Virus record (IMG/VR): IMGVR_UViG_3300028829_003568
Coordinates: 1-51,322 of that record
Direction: 5' to 3' (one strand)
DNA: 51,322 bases
Origin: a virus
In this document: positions 32,504-40,115 of the stretch, piece after piece
How positions within the stretch are numbered: position 1 is the stretch's first letter
Layout of the letters: every line of letters begins with the position of its first letter
Translations under genes and position numbers: made by a program
The notes under the pieces: model-generated
The model's database searches: none
What the model was told of the DNA's origin: nothing
What the model saw: only the letters and a program-made list of their open reading frames with translations

Positions 32504-33403
32504 ATGGATAAACTTAGATATAGTGAAGCATTCTATTCTGTTCAAGGTGAAGGAAAGTTTGTAGGAGTACCTAGTGTATTCCTTCGTACATTTGGTTGTA
32601 ACTTTCGTTGTATGAACTTTGGATTAGACAGAGGTGAGCCTAGTAGAGCAGAAAAACATGCGGCAGGCAATCGTTATAATGATGAGGTATTAGATCTTAT
32701 TAATAATGATGTGCATAAGAACACTAAAGAATTTACAGATTTACCAATTATACACACAGGTTGCGACACTTATGCAAGCATCTATCCTGAATTTAAAGAA
32801 TTTAATAAGCAAAGATCTATTGACGAAGTAGTAGAACACTTATTAAGTTTAACTCCAGAAGGCAAGTGGACTTGCGATAATGGGCAAGACATTCATCTTA
32901 TCCTAACAGGAGGCGAACCGTTGTTGGCGTGGCAACAACTTTACGTACAATTATTTGAACATCCACGTATGGGAGATTTACAAAATGTTACAGTTGAAAC
33001 AAACACTACGCAACACTTACACGACGATCTGTTCCACTATCTCGACAACAATGACAGAATTACAGTCACGTGGTCTTGTTCGCCAAAGCTCTCCGTTAGT
33101 GGAGAATCTTGGGACGATGCTATTAAGCCTGTTGTGGCTAGGGAGTATAGTACTGTTGATGGTAGCGATATCTATCTTAAATTTGTTGTTGCTGACAGGA
33201 CTGATATTGATGAGGCTGGCAAGGCTGTTGATGAATATCGTAAAGCAGGGTTGGACTGCCCTGTGTACCTTATGCCGTTGGGCGGCAGGTCAGAAGAGTA
33301 TAATCTCAATGTTCAAGAAGTTGCAAACATATGTATGGAAAAGGGATGGAGATTCACACCAAGACTCCACATCAGTCTCTTCGGAAATGCATGGGGAACC
33401 TAA
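32504..33403 (+). CDS. queE: QueE: 7-carboxy-7-deazaguanine synthase (phage type)
   Basis: The 299-residue protein has YSVQGEGKFVGVPSVFLR, a modified radical SAM motif C32-x3-C36-x2-F39, LTGGEPLLAWQQ, and the C-terminal LFGNAWGT. The third cluster Cys seems displaced: an insertion of about 45 residues follows and brings in GCDT (C87, D88), which in normal QueE follows directly as CDT. I recall the same layout in phage QueE proteins. It converts carboxytetrahydropterin to 7-carboxy-7-deazaguanine with SAM and Mg. It starts on the base after the queD stop and precedes metK. Confidence 0.85.
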   Translation: MDKLRYSEAFYSVQGEGKFVGVPSVFLRTFGCNFRCMNFGLDRGEPSRAEKHAAGNRYNDEVLDLINNDVHKNTKEFTDLPIIHTGCDTYASIYPEFKEFNKQRSIDEVVEHLLSLTPEGKWTCDNGQDIHLILTGGEPLLAWQQLYVQLFEHPRMGDLQNVTVETNTTQHLHDDLFHYLDNNDRITVTWSCSPKLSVSGESWDDAIKPVVAREYSTVDGSDIYLKFVVADRTDIDEAGKAVDEYRKAGLDCPVYLMPLGGRSEEYNLNVQEVANICMEKGWRFTPRLHISLFGNAWGT

Positions 33404-33449
33404 AAGCGGTCTAGAAGATCGTATAAGAAAAGCAGGATATTAATAAATT

Positions 33450-34544
33450 ATGAAGCAAGGCAATTATATTTTTACAAGCGAAAGTGTAAGTAAAGGACAT
33501 CCTGATAAGGTGTCAGATCAAATTAGTGATGCACTAGTTGATGCAGGATTAAAAAACGGCGACGAGACAACTCGTGTAGCAGTTGAAACACTTGTAACCA
33601 CTAACCATGTAACATTAGCGGGTGAAGTAAAGAACTTTAATGTAAGCAAGGACGAAGTAAAACAAATCGTTCGTGACAAAGTTAAAGAGATTGGATACGA
33701 ACAGGATGGATTCCATTGGGATAAGTTAAACATCTATAACGAGATTCATTCACAGTCAGGAGATATTGGATTGGGAACAGATAGTTTTGGTGCAGGTGAC
33801 CAAGGTATTATGTTTGGGTATGCGTGTGATGATAATGATGCAATGCTACCAGCACCTATTCATTTCTCACATGAAATTTTAAAACGACTAGATACATTTA
33901 GAGAAAGTGGATATGAATTTCTACTACCAGATGCTAAGTCGCAAGTAAGTGTTCAGTACGAAGGTGGAAAGCCAACACGTATTGATCAAATTGTTGTATC
34001 ACATCAACACAAACAAGGATTTCAACATAGCATTAAGGCACCTATAAGAGATGCCGCTAATGAAGTATTAGGAGATTTAATAGATGAAAACACTGTATGG
34101 CACATCAATCCTACTGGTAATTTTGTTATTGGTGGACCCGATGGAGACACAGGTCTCACAGGCAGAAAGATTATTGTTGATACTTATGGTGGTTTTGCTC
34201 CCCATGGTGGCGGCGCATTTAGTGGAAAAGATCCTACCAAAGTAGATAGAAGTGCGGCTTATATGGCAAGATGGTTAGCCAAGAATGTTGTAGCAGATAA
34301 CATGGCCGACTGGTGTAGTATTCAACTTAGCTATGCTATCGGTGTTAAAGAACCCACTAGCATTTATGTAGATTCAAACGGGCACAATAGAAGTATTCAA
34401 AAGTATATTGAAGAAAATATTGACTTAACACCCAAAGGAATCATTGACAGATTCGGATTATTCAAGTATAATGAGTATAGTAAAAATTGTGTTTACGGAC
34501 ACTTTGGCGACAAAGATGTACCGTGGGAAAGTATAGGATGGTAA
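33450..34544 (+). CDS. metK: S-adenosylmethionine synthetase
   Basis: The 364-residue protein is full length and has SESVSKGHPDKVSDQISDA at the N-terminus, the ATP-loop GAGDQGIMFGYA, GGPDGDTGLTGRKIIVDTYGG and GGGAFSGKDPTKVDRSAAY, all hallmark MetK motifs. It makes SAM from methionine and ATP. Phage-borne metK is uncommon. Its place right after QueE and among several radical SAM and methyltransferase genes suggests it feeds them or offsets SAM depletion. The ribosome site is weak (AGGA about 13 nt upstream). Confidence 0.95.
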   Translation: MKQGNYIFTSESVSKGHPDKVSDQISDALVDAGLKNGDETTRVAVETLVTTNHVTLAGEVKNFNVSKDEVKQIVRDKVKEIGYEQDGFHWDKLNIYNEIHSQSGDIGLGTDSFGAGDQGIMFGYACDDNDAMLPAPIHFSHEILKRLDTFRESGYEFLLPDAKSQVSVQYEGGKPTRIDQIVVSHQHKQGFQHSIKAPIRDAANEVLGDLIDENTVWHINPTGNFVIGGPDGDTGLTGRKIIVDTYGGFAPHGGGAFSGKDPTKVDRSAAYMARWLAKNVVADNMADWCSIQLSYAIGVKEPTSIYVDSNGHNRSIQKYIEENIDLTPKGIIDRFGLFKYNEYSKNCVYGHFGDKDVPWESIGW

Positions 34545-34826
34545 ATGAGTATGTTAAATAAAATAAAAAATGTATTAGGTGTTTCCAGTAATAAAAAAGA
34601 TACTATGACTGAAAAAGAAAAAGCAACTGCACGTGGCGAAGCATATGTTAAGGTGTTAGATGTTAAGTTTGATGCTGAAAAGCCAAGTGATGGTTACTTT
34701 GAATTAGAATGGAATAACATTTTTGTTAAGCAATTACAAGAAGCTGGTTACAGTGGTGCTGATGAAAATGAAGTAGTTGATGCATGGTTTACAGGACTTT
34801 GTAGAACTATTGCAGAAGAACAGTAA
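34545..34826 (+). CDS. Small conserved phage protein
   Basis: The 93-residue protein starts directly after the metK stop. It has a basic N-terminus and a C-terminal segment FELEWNNIFVKQLQEAGYSGADENEVVDAWF that I recall from cyanophage hypothetical proteins. Mostly helical. Function unknown. Confidence 0.6.
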   Translation: MSMLNKIKNVLGVSSNKKDTMTEKEKATARGEAYVKVLDVKFDAEKPSDGYFELEWNNIFVKQLQEAGYSGADENEVVDAWFTGLCRTIAEEQ

Positions 34827-34853
34827 TTTAATTTTAAACAATATAGGACTTCT

Positions 34854-35843
34854 ATGATGAGTTATATTTTAGTAGATGCAGCGAATATGTTTTTTCGTGC
34901 TAGACATGTAGTACGTGGAGACATGAACACAAAAATTGGCATGAGTTATCATATCATGTTTAACAGTATTAACAAAGTGTTTCGTGAACAAAAAGGTACA
35001 CATGTTGTATTATGTTTGGAAGGCCGTAGTTGGCGTAAAGATGCATACGAGCCTTACAAGAACAATCGTAAGGTAGCTCGTGCAGCACTAACAGAAGCAG
35101 AACAAGAAGAAGATCAAGCATTTTGGGATGCGTTTGATGGACTAAAGTCTTTCTTTGAGAAGCGTACTAATGTTACAGTATTACAACATGGAGAGTGTGA
35201 AGCAGATGACTTTATTGCTCGTTGGATACAAAATCACCCCACAGACAAACATTGCATTGTAAGTAGCGACAGTGACTTCTATCAGTTGCTTGCTCCTAAT
35301 GTACAACAGTACAACGGTATCACAGGTCAGCTTATTACAACAGAAGGCATTTTTGATGATAAAGGCAAGCCTGTTATAGATAAGAAAACTAAAGAACCTA
35401 AACAAATAGGTGACCCACAGTGGTTGTTATTTGAGAAGTGTATACGTGGTGACACAAGTGATAACGTGTTTAGTGCATTTCCAGGTGCTCGTAAAAAAGG
35501 CACTAAAAACAAAGTAGGCATGATGGAAGCATTTGCTGACAAAGACACTAAGGGTTTTAATTGGAATAACTTTATGCTACAACGTTGGGTAGATCACAAT
35601 AACGAAGAACATAGAGTGTTAGAAGATTATGAGCGTAACAAACACATTATTGATCTTACACAACAACCTGATCATATTAAAAGCAAACTAGATGAAGTTA
35701 TTGTACAACAAGTGCAAAAGGAACAGAAGTCACAAGTAGGCATACATTTTATGAAACTATGTGGACAATGGGATATGCAACGTCTGGCAGATAGAGCAAC
35801 AGATCACTCAGCATACTTGAATGCGAGCTACTCTAATGCATAA
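34854..35843 (+). CDS. rnh: RNase H / 5'-3' flap exonuclease (T4 Rnh-like)
   Basis: The 329-residue PIN/FEN-type nuclease has acidic metal ligands in ILVDAANMFFR (N-terminus), GECEADDFIARWI, IVSSDSDFYQLL and RGDTSDNVFSAFPGA (the helix-hairpin-helix region). Length fits T4 RNase H (305). It removes RNA primers from lagging-strand fragments. A helical C-terminal part may bind the single-stranded DNA-binding protein, as in T4. ATG codons at 34854 and 34857 are equivalent starts. Confidence 0.88.
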   Translation: MMSYILVDAANMFFRARHVVRGDMNTKIGMSYHIMFNSINKVFREQKGTHVVLCLEGRSWRKDAYEPYKNNRKVARAALTEAEQEEDQAFWDAFDGLKSFFEKRTNVTVLQHGECEADDFIARWIQNHPTDKHCIVSSDSDFYQLLAPNVQQYNGITGQLITTEGIFDDKGKPVIDKKTKEPKQIGDPQWLLFEKCIRGDTSDNVFSAFPGARKKGTKNKVGMMEAFADKDTKGFNWNNFMLQRWVDHNNEEHRVLEDYERNKHIIDLTQQPDHIKSKLDEVIVQQVQKEQKSQVGIHFMKLCGQWDMQRLADRATDHSAYLNASYSNA

Positions 35844-36552
35844 CGATGTTTATTTATTTGACGTCGATGGTACCCTTACTATAAGTAGGACACTAATAGA
35901 TCCAGAATTTAAAGAGTTTTTCCTAAATTTTATAGCCAATCATAATGTATGTATTGTAACAGGAAGTGACTATCATAAAACACTAGAACAGTTAGGCGAA
36001 GAAATTATGCACAGTGTTATGCGTTCTTATCAATGCAGTGGCAATAGCATATGGGAAAAAGGTGTGGAAGTGAGTCGTAATGACTGGATACTAGGAAACG
36101 AAGAGCGTGACTTTTTGTTAGATGAATTGTTTAGATCTAGGTTTAAAACTAGAACAGGAACACATTTAGATGACAGGCCAGGACTAGTTAACTTTAGTGT
36201 AGTAGGCAGAGGTGCCACAACAGAGCAACGAGCAGAATATGTAGCATACGATACTGAACATCAAGAGCGTAAGTTTATTGCAGAACTATTTAATAACAGA
36301 TACGGATACAAAGGTGTTAAGGCTCAAGTAGCAGGAGAAACAGGATTAGATATTATACGAGAAGGATGTGACAAGGGACAAGTTATAGATGACTTTGATG
36401 ACTATAATGTGTTCTTTTTTGGTGATATGATGCAGCCGGGTGGCAATGATGAACCGCTTGCTACTGCTATTGCTTCGAGAGGCAATGACAATGATGGCTC
36501 TATATGGGTCAAGGATTGGCAGCATACATGGGATATATTAAAGGATTTATAA
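35836..36552 (+). CDS. HAD-family phosphomannomutase-like protein
   Basis: The start at 35836 overlaps the previous stop by 8 nt and gives 238 residues. Motif I is FDVDGTLT with D9 and D11; then IVTGSDYHK, RPGLVNFSVVGRGAT, a cap domain, and FFFGDMMQPGGNDEPL as motif IV. The LVNFSVVGR plus E-rich segment is like MLNVSPIGR of eukaryote-type phosphomannomutases (HAD IIB). It may interconvert mannose-6-P and mannose-1-P, in line with other sugar genes nearby, or act as a sugar phosphatase. Confidence 0.7.
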   Translation: MHNDVYLFDVDGTLTISRTLIDPEFKEFFLNFIANHNVCIVTGSDYHKTLEQLGEEIMHSVMRSYQCSGNSIWEKGVEVSRNDWILGNEERDFLLDELFRSRFKTRTGTHLDDRPGLVNFSVVGRGATTEQRAEYVAYDTEHQERKFIAELFNNRYGYKGVKAQVAGETGLDIIREGCDKGQVIDDFDDYNVFFFGDMMQPGGNDEPLATAIASRGNDNDGSIWVKDWQHTWDILKDL

Positions 36553-36571
36553 TCTGAATATTCAATATGGA

Positions 36572-36703
36572 TTGGGATTACTGTTAATTGGGTCAGTAAT
36601 AACAATAATAGGGTTTTACATCGGTTACAAGATTGGTATGCCAAAAGTAAAAACAAAACAATCAAACCCAGTAGAAGAATTTTGGAGAAGATTAAATGGA
36701 TGA
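36572..36703 (+). CDS. Small membrane protein with non-ATG start
   Basis: From TTG 36572 (CTG 36554 is also possible) the frame encodes 43 residues: a hydrophobic helix LGLLLIGSVITIIGFYIG, then a basic tail ending in WRRLNG. It has no ATG. Support comes from position: it fills an otherwise empty 143-nt gap, and the next gene starts inside its last codons (8-nt overlap), as elsewhere in this genome. Function unknown. Confidence 0.45.
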   Translation: MGLLLIGSVITIIGFYIGYKIGMPKVKTKQSNPVEEFWRRLNG

Positions 36704-36899
36704 TTTAGAAAAAGCATATAGAGACTTTGAAAAACTATCTCTTGAATACGACCCTCTAGCGTCAGCAGGAGTAATGATGGCACAATCAATTAAAATTTAT
36801 AAAGCATTGCTATCAGAAGAAGAATTTAATTTAATGACTCAACATGTACTTAATAGTGTTGATGACATTGAACCACTACAAAGACCAACGTTGCAGTAA
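36696..36899 (+). CDS. Small helical hypothetical protein
   Basis: The 67-residue acidic helical protein (LEKAYRDFEKLSLEY, then SEEEFNLMTQHVLNSV) starts within the end of the small membrane gene, with GGAG upstream. No family recognised. Confidence 0.55.
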   Translation: MDDLEKAYRDFEKLSLEYDPLASAGVMMAQSIKIYKALLSEEEFNLMTQHVLNSVDDIEPLQRPTLQ

Positions 36900-36920
36900 T
36901 AAAACAAACAGGACAATAAA

Positions 36921-37247
36921 ATGATTATTAAAAGAGAAGAACTAGAAGGTAAACTTCGTACAAGTATTATGGAAGTAAGTTTTAATAAAATTAACGGTGA
37001 TAAGCGGGTTATGTCGTGTACATTAAATGTATCACATCTGCCACCAGCAACTAAAAAAGATCCACTCACACAAGAAAAGATTCGTAAGATTAACGAAGAA
37101 GTTATGAGTGTTTGGGATACAACTGCCAAAGGATTTAGAAGTTTTCGAATGGCAAATATCACTGAAGTTAAACGACTAGGAAGTGCGTGTTGGTGTGGGA
37201 AGAGCGGAAGTTATCCTACTTGTGATAATACACATAAATCTCTATGA
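36921..37247 (+). CDS. Phage SH3-like domain fused to a CDGSH-type iron-sulfur motif
   Basis: The 108-residue protein has two parts. The first (about 10-80: VSFNKINGDKRVMSCTLN and VWDTTAKGFRSFRM) matches a small T4-like phage family (DUF2693-like) that I recall from cyanophages. The C-terminus has C90-W-C92-G-K-S-x3-P-x-C101-D-x2-H105, the three-Cys/one-His pattern of CDGSH 2Fe-2S proteins. It could bind a redox-active cluster. It overlaps the next gene by 4 nt. Confidence 0.7.
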   Translation: MIIKREELEGKLRTSIMEVSFNKINGDKRVMSCTLNVSHLPPATKKDPLTQEKIRKINEEVMSVWDTTAKGFRSFRMANITEVKRLGSACWCGKSGSYPTCDNTHKSL

Positions 37248-37690
37248 CACAAAAGATTAAAGAAATTATAAAAGACAAGTATTGGATTGTAGAAGGTCAA
37301 TATGGAAAAGTTGGCACACTACGTAAGGTAGATGAAGGATATGAGTTCTTTGATCAGAACAATAACACAAAAGAGTTATTAAATAGCCTTGAGAGCTTCA
37401 AATCCGTTGATACAGCGGTTGTAGGTGGTGCAACACAAGTATACAAAGGGTTACCAACGAACACGAGTATTTTGTACCCTGTTGAACACGATACAATGCC
37501 ACTGTTTAAAAAAGCAGAAAAAGGCAAGACTGTATTTGTAGCAGGTTATTATATTTTAAAATACGAAGGAATGGGCTGGCAACATGCGTTCTGTCCCAAA
37601 CTAGAAACTGTAGAAAAATACGAAACAAGAGGACCATACTTTAGTGAATGGGATATGAATTTAAATTTAAAGAAAGCGAGGAAGGAATGA
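37244..37690 (+). CDS. Conserved marine phage hypothetical protein
   Basis: The 148-residue protein has an N-terminal strand-rich part (KYWIVEGQYGKVGTLRKVDEGYEFF) and a C-terminal domain with TVFVAGYYILKYEGMGWQHAFCPKLETVEKYETRGPY. I recall the latter (AGYYGIKF...FCPKL) from several cyanophages. Function unknown. It overlaps both neighbours by 4 nt. Confidence 0.65.
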   Translation: MTQKIKEIIKDKYWIVEGQYGKVGTLRKVDEGYEFFDQNNNTKELLNSLESFKSVDTAVVGGATQVYKGLPTNTSILYPVEHDTMPLFKKAEKGKTVFVAGYYILKYEGMGWQHAFCPKLETVEKYETRGPYFSEWDMNLNLKKARKE

Positions 37691-38085
37691 AACTATTATA
37701 TACACTAGGAGCATTGTTGTTCCTATCAACATCAGTAATGGCACAACAGGAACTTAATCCAACGGTGCCACTACCGGTAGAGCCTGCTCCAGAAGTTGAA
37801 CAAACACCAACACCTGAAGCGTCACCGTGGAGACAAATTAACAGAGTTATTACATGTAATTCATTAGGCATTGTTAGAAATATACTAGAAACAAATGGAC
37901 AAACAATATATGCAACTGGTATTAAAAGACCAGAGTATTTGCCAATGGATCCATTTGATGGTATTATTATTACTAGAAATGAAATAACACTAGAATATAC
38001 TGTGTTGCTTGTCAAGTCTGATATGAATGTAGCCTGTGTATTAGCAGGTGGTCAAAGATTTGAAATTGTAGAAGATAACGAGTAA
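37687..38085 (+). CDS. Exported hypothetical protein
   Basis: The start at 37687 (ATGA overlap, AAGGA upstream) gives 132 residues with a signal peptide (1-19, VMA-QQ), a Pro-rich linker and a compact C-terminal domain with two Cys (ITCNSLG and VACVLAGGQRF), possibly disulfide-linked in the periplasm. The end TCALAGG-like pattern recurs, from memory, in marine phage exported proteins. Function unknown. Confidence 0.65.
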   Translation: MKLLYTLGALLFLSTSVMAQQELNPTVPLPVEPAPEVEQTPTPEASPWRQINRVITCNSLGIVRNILETNGQTIYATGIKRPEYLPMDPFDGIIITRNEITLEYTVLLVKSDMNVACVLAGGQRFEIVEDNE

Positions 38086-38942
38086 TGGAGGTATTAACTC
38101 CACCAACTAAGCCTTATATGATTGCACTAGGAACTAGTCATACTAATGGTGATTGTGAAGAAGGTGATTACTACTCCAATACTCTACAAAATGGCAAAAA
38201 AGTTAACTTGGTACAAAAAACTGCATATCAAAGAGTTGCAGAAGAACTAGGATTAGAAATAGTTCAACTTGGATTATCTGGGTGCGGTAATATGGATTTA
38301 TTAGAAGCAACAAATGAATTATCCAATAAAGGTTTCTTAAATAACAATTGTAAACTTTTTATACTAGAACCTCGTTGTATAGATAATACAGTAAAATTAC
38401 CACAAGAATTTTTTGAAGAGTTGCCAAATAAAGATTGGGTGCTTGGACATAAAATAAATAGTATACTAGAAGGGTGGGGACCAAGAAGGGGGTATGACAA
38501 TAAAGAATACCGGAGTGCTATACAACAGATAGCACATGAAGTTAATGTTACAATTCCTAAGAATTATACAGAGATCTTTCCAAACGCCGACCTAACCCTA
38601 ATACAAAAAGCAAGTGAAGTTCATATATTTTCTGCAGGCACGGCAATGCAACTACACGAACATCTTGTTCATATTGAATCTATAAAGAATATTGTAATTT
38701 CTAATAATATTAATTTTAAATGGCAAACATGGAACTCAATAGCAAGAGAAATAAAAATGTGCAAACATATATTAGGACCATCATCAACTTTATTTGATTA
38801 CTTTATAGGTGAAATATCACCAGATGCTATACAGGAAAAGTTCTCTAAAACGTTCTACTGTTCATGTGGGCATTACAACGAAAAAGGACATATAAATTGG
38901 TATAATAATATCATTGAGGATATAAAATTAAGCATGAAATAA
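38085..38942 (+). CDS. Second SGNH-hydrolase-like protein
   Basis: The 285-residue protein has GTSHTNG (16-22) with candidate Ser18, GLSGCGNMDLL (about 62-72) for the Gly/Asn oxyanion region, LEPR at a strand end, and HYNEKGH at the C-terminus in the place of block V. The pattern fits phage SGNH-like proteins. Block V lacks an obvious Asp before the His, so activity is uncertain. It shares one base with the previous stop. Confidence 0.55.
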   Translation: MEVLTPPTKPYMIALGTSHTNGDCEEGDYYSNTLQNGKKVNLVQKTAYQRVAEELGLEIVQLGLSGCGNMDLLEATNELSNKGFLNNNCKLFILEPRCIDNTVKLPQEFFEELPNKDWVLGHKINSILEGWGPRRGYDNKEYRSAIQQIAHEVNVTIPKNYTEIFPNADLTLIQKASEVHIFSAGTAMQLHEHLVHIESIKNIVISNNINFKWQTWNSIAREIKMCKHILGPSSTLFDYFIGEISPDAIQEKFSKTFYCSCGHYNEKGHINWYNNIIEDIKLSMK

Positions 38943-38964
38943 ACCATTAACTGATGTTTTTTTG

Positions 38965-38984
38965 ATGTATTTGTATAAATACAT
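38965..38984 (+). promoter_or_regulatory. Late promoter TATAAATA inside a perfect palindrome
   Basis: TATAAATA (38974-38981) is a perfect T4 late consensus. It lies in the inverted repeat ATGTATTT-GTAT-AAATACAT (38965-38984). The next gene starts 20 nt further on, with AACAGGAG before it. Confidence 0.7.
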
Positions 38985-39003
38985 GTAACAGGAGAAACAT
39001 TTA

Positions 39004-39306
39004 ATGGCAAGACCAAAACCTACGATTATACTTGACCAAGTGGATAAAAGTTATAATAGTGAACAAATATTAAAAGCAGAGGCAATTTTTGCAGTATATT
39101 ATGAGAGTAAACCAATTAACTTAAGAACGTTGAATACGTTGGTAAACTATCCAGGACCAAAGTATAAGAAGGTAAGTTTCTCAAATAGCGGGCATGCATT
39201 TAATTTAGCAGATAGACTTAATAAGAAATTTAATACTGATTTATTTAGTGTAGTGAAATTAACAGATGGTGAGACAGTCACAAGAGATTCAATTAATACA
39301 GACTAA
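39004..39306 (+). CDS. Conserved small phage protein (MARPK type)
   Basis: The 100-residue basic protein has PINLRTLNTLVNYPGPKYKKVSF and GHAFNLADRLNKKFNT, a pattern I recall from T4-like cyanophage hypothetical proteins. It is the first gene after the late promoter at 38974, which suggests late expression. Mixed alpha/beta; function unknown. Confidence 0.65.
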   Translation: MARPKPTIILDQVDKSYNSEQILKAEAIFAVYYESKPINLRTLNTLVNYPGPKYKKVSFSNSGHAFNLADRLNKKFNTDLFSVVKLTDGETVTRDSINTD

Positions 39307-39319
39307 GTTAATTAGTCTG

Positions 39320-39586
39320 ATGGAACGTGATCATCTTAGAGTGAAAGAAGTATTTAAAAATAACCATACCTTAAGATTAACAAAGTATGGTAAGAATCTT
39401 TTAAGTAAACAATTTAATGCATATCAATTTGAATCACCAAAAATGAGTGCGAATAATCTTATTCTTTTATTAAGAAAGATGAAATATCCATATTATGTAG
39501 ACAAGGACATCATAGTTTTGTTTACAGAAAAGGATGCATTTTTAACAAAGCTCGCGGGCGCCCAAGGATGGTTAGATGGCAAATAA
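39320..39586 (+). CDS. Small basic protein with C-terminal DAFLTKL motif
   Basis: From ATG 39320 the frame has 88 residues; an upstream ATG at 39266 lies inside the previous gene. The C-terminus, IIVLFTEKDAFLTKLAG, matches the F-x4-DAMLFKL ending of small proteins at 9715, 9972 and 46960. Overlaps the next gene by 11 nt. Function unknown. Confidence 0.55.
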   Translation: MERDHLRVKEVFKNNHTLRLTKYGKNLLSKQFNAYQFESPKMSANNLILLLRKMKYPYYVDKDIIVLFTEKDAFLTKLAGAQGWLDGK

Positions 39587-39785
39587 AGAAAAGAAAGTTG
39601 AAGTACCTGAAACTATAATAGTTCATTGTACAGACAACGATCAAGACGTAGAAGTAACATATGTATCACAACACAATGGCATAATAAGAACAGACTTACA
39701 AGGAATGCCATTATATTTTAAACACCACAGAGCAAATATTTATGTAGGCAATATGCTAGGTAGAGAATTTGTAATGAAACTATGA
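39576..39785 (+). CDS. Small strand-rich hypothetical protein
   Basis: The 69-residue protein has strands ETIIVHCTDN and VEVTYVSQHNGIIRTDLQ and ends NIYVGNMLGREFVMKL. Similar small proteins occur in cyanophages from memory. It overlaps the Smr gene by 4 nt. Function unknown. Confidence 0.6.
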   Translation: MANKEKKVEVPETIIVHCTDNDQDVEVTYVSQHNGIIRTDLQGMPLYFKHHRANIYVGNMLGREFVMKL

Positions 39786-40084
39786 ACGAACTAGATTTAC
39801 ACGGATACAAAGTACATGATGCTTGGAAAGAATTTACCAAACATGTAGCTGAATGTTATTTTGATAACATTAAGAGTACTACAATTATTACAGGGCATGG
39901 AAAGATGTCAGAAGAAATACTCGCATGGGTATACGCTAATCAATATTGCAAAACTGCAAAGAGAAGTAGAAACACAGGAGCATTTATTGTTGATATTAGA
40001 AAAAATAAAAGCAATAAAAAATCTAAAGTAGAAGCACCCACTGTAGACTTATCACCATTACTAAAAAAGTTTAATTCACATTAA
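39782..40084 (+). CDS. Smr-domain protein
   Basis: The 100-residue protein has the Smr landmarks LDLHGYKVHDAWKEF (3-17) and TTIITGHGKMSEEILAWV (about 38-55), where the GHG loop is diagnostic. Smr domains are nicking endonucleases or nucleic-acid-binding modules found in MutS2 and in stand-alone proteins. Its phage role is unknown; DNA or mRNA processing is possible. A Lys-rich tail follows the domain. Confidence 0.75.
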   Translation: MNELDLHGYKVHDAWKEFTKHVAECYFDNIKSTTIITGHGKMSEEILAWVYANQYCKTAKRSRNTGAFIVDIRKNKSNKKSKVEAPTVDLSPLLKKFNSH

Positions 40085-40115
40085 ACATATAAACTATAAA
40101 AGAGGAAATTATAGA

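Noticed and set aside
33389-33445. 18-codon ORF (MHGEPKSGLEDRIRKAGY) between queE and metK
   Set aside because: It overlaps queE, has no ribosome site and no conserved look; at most a leader peptide for metK.
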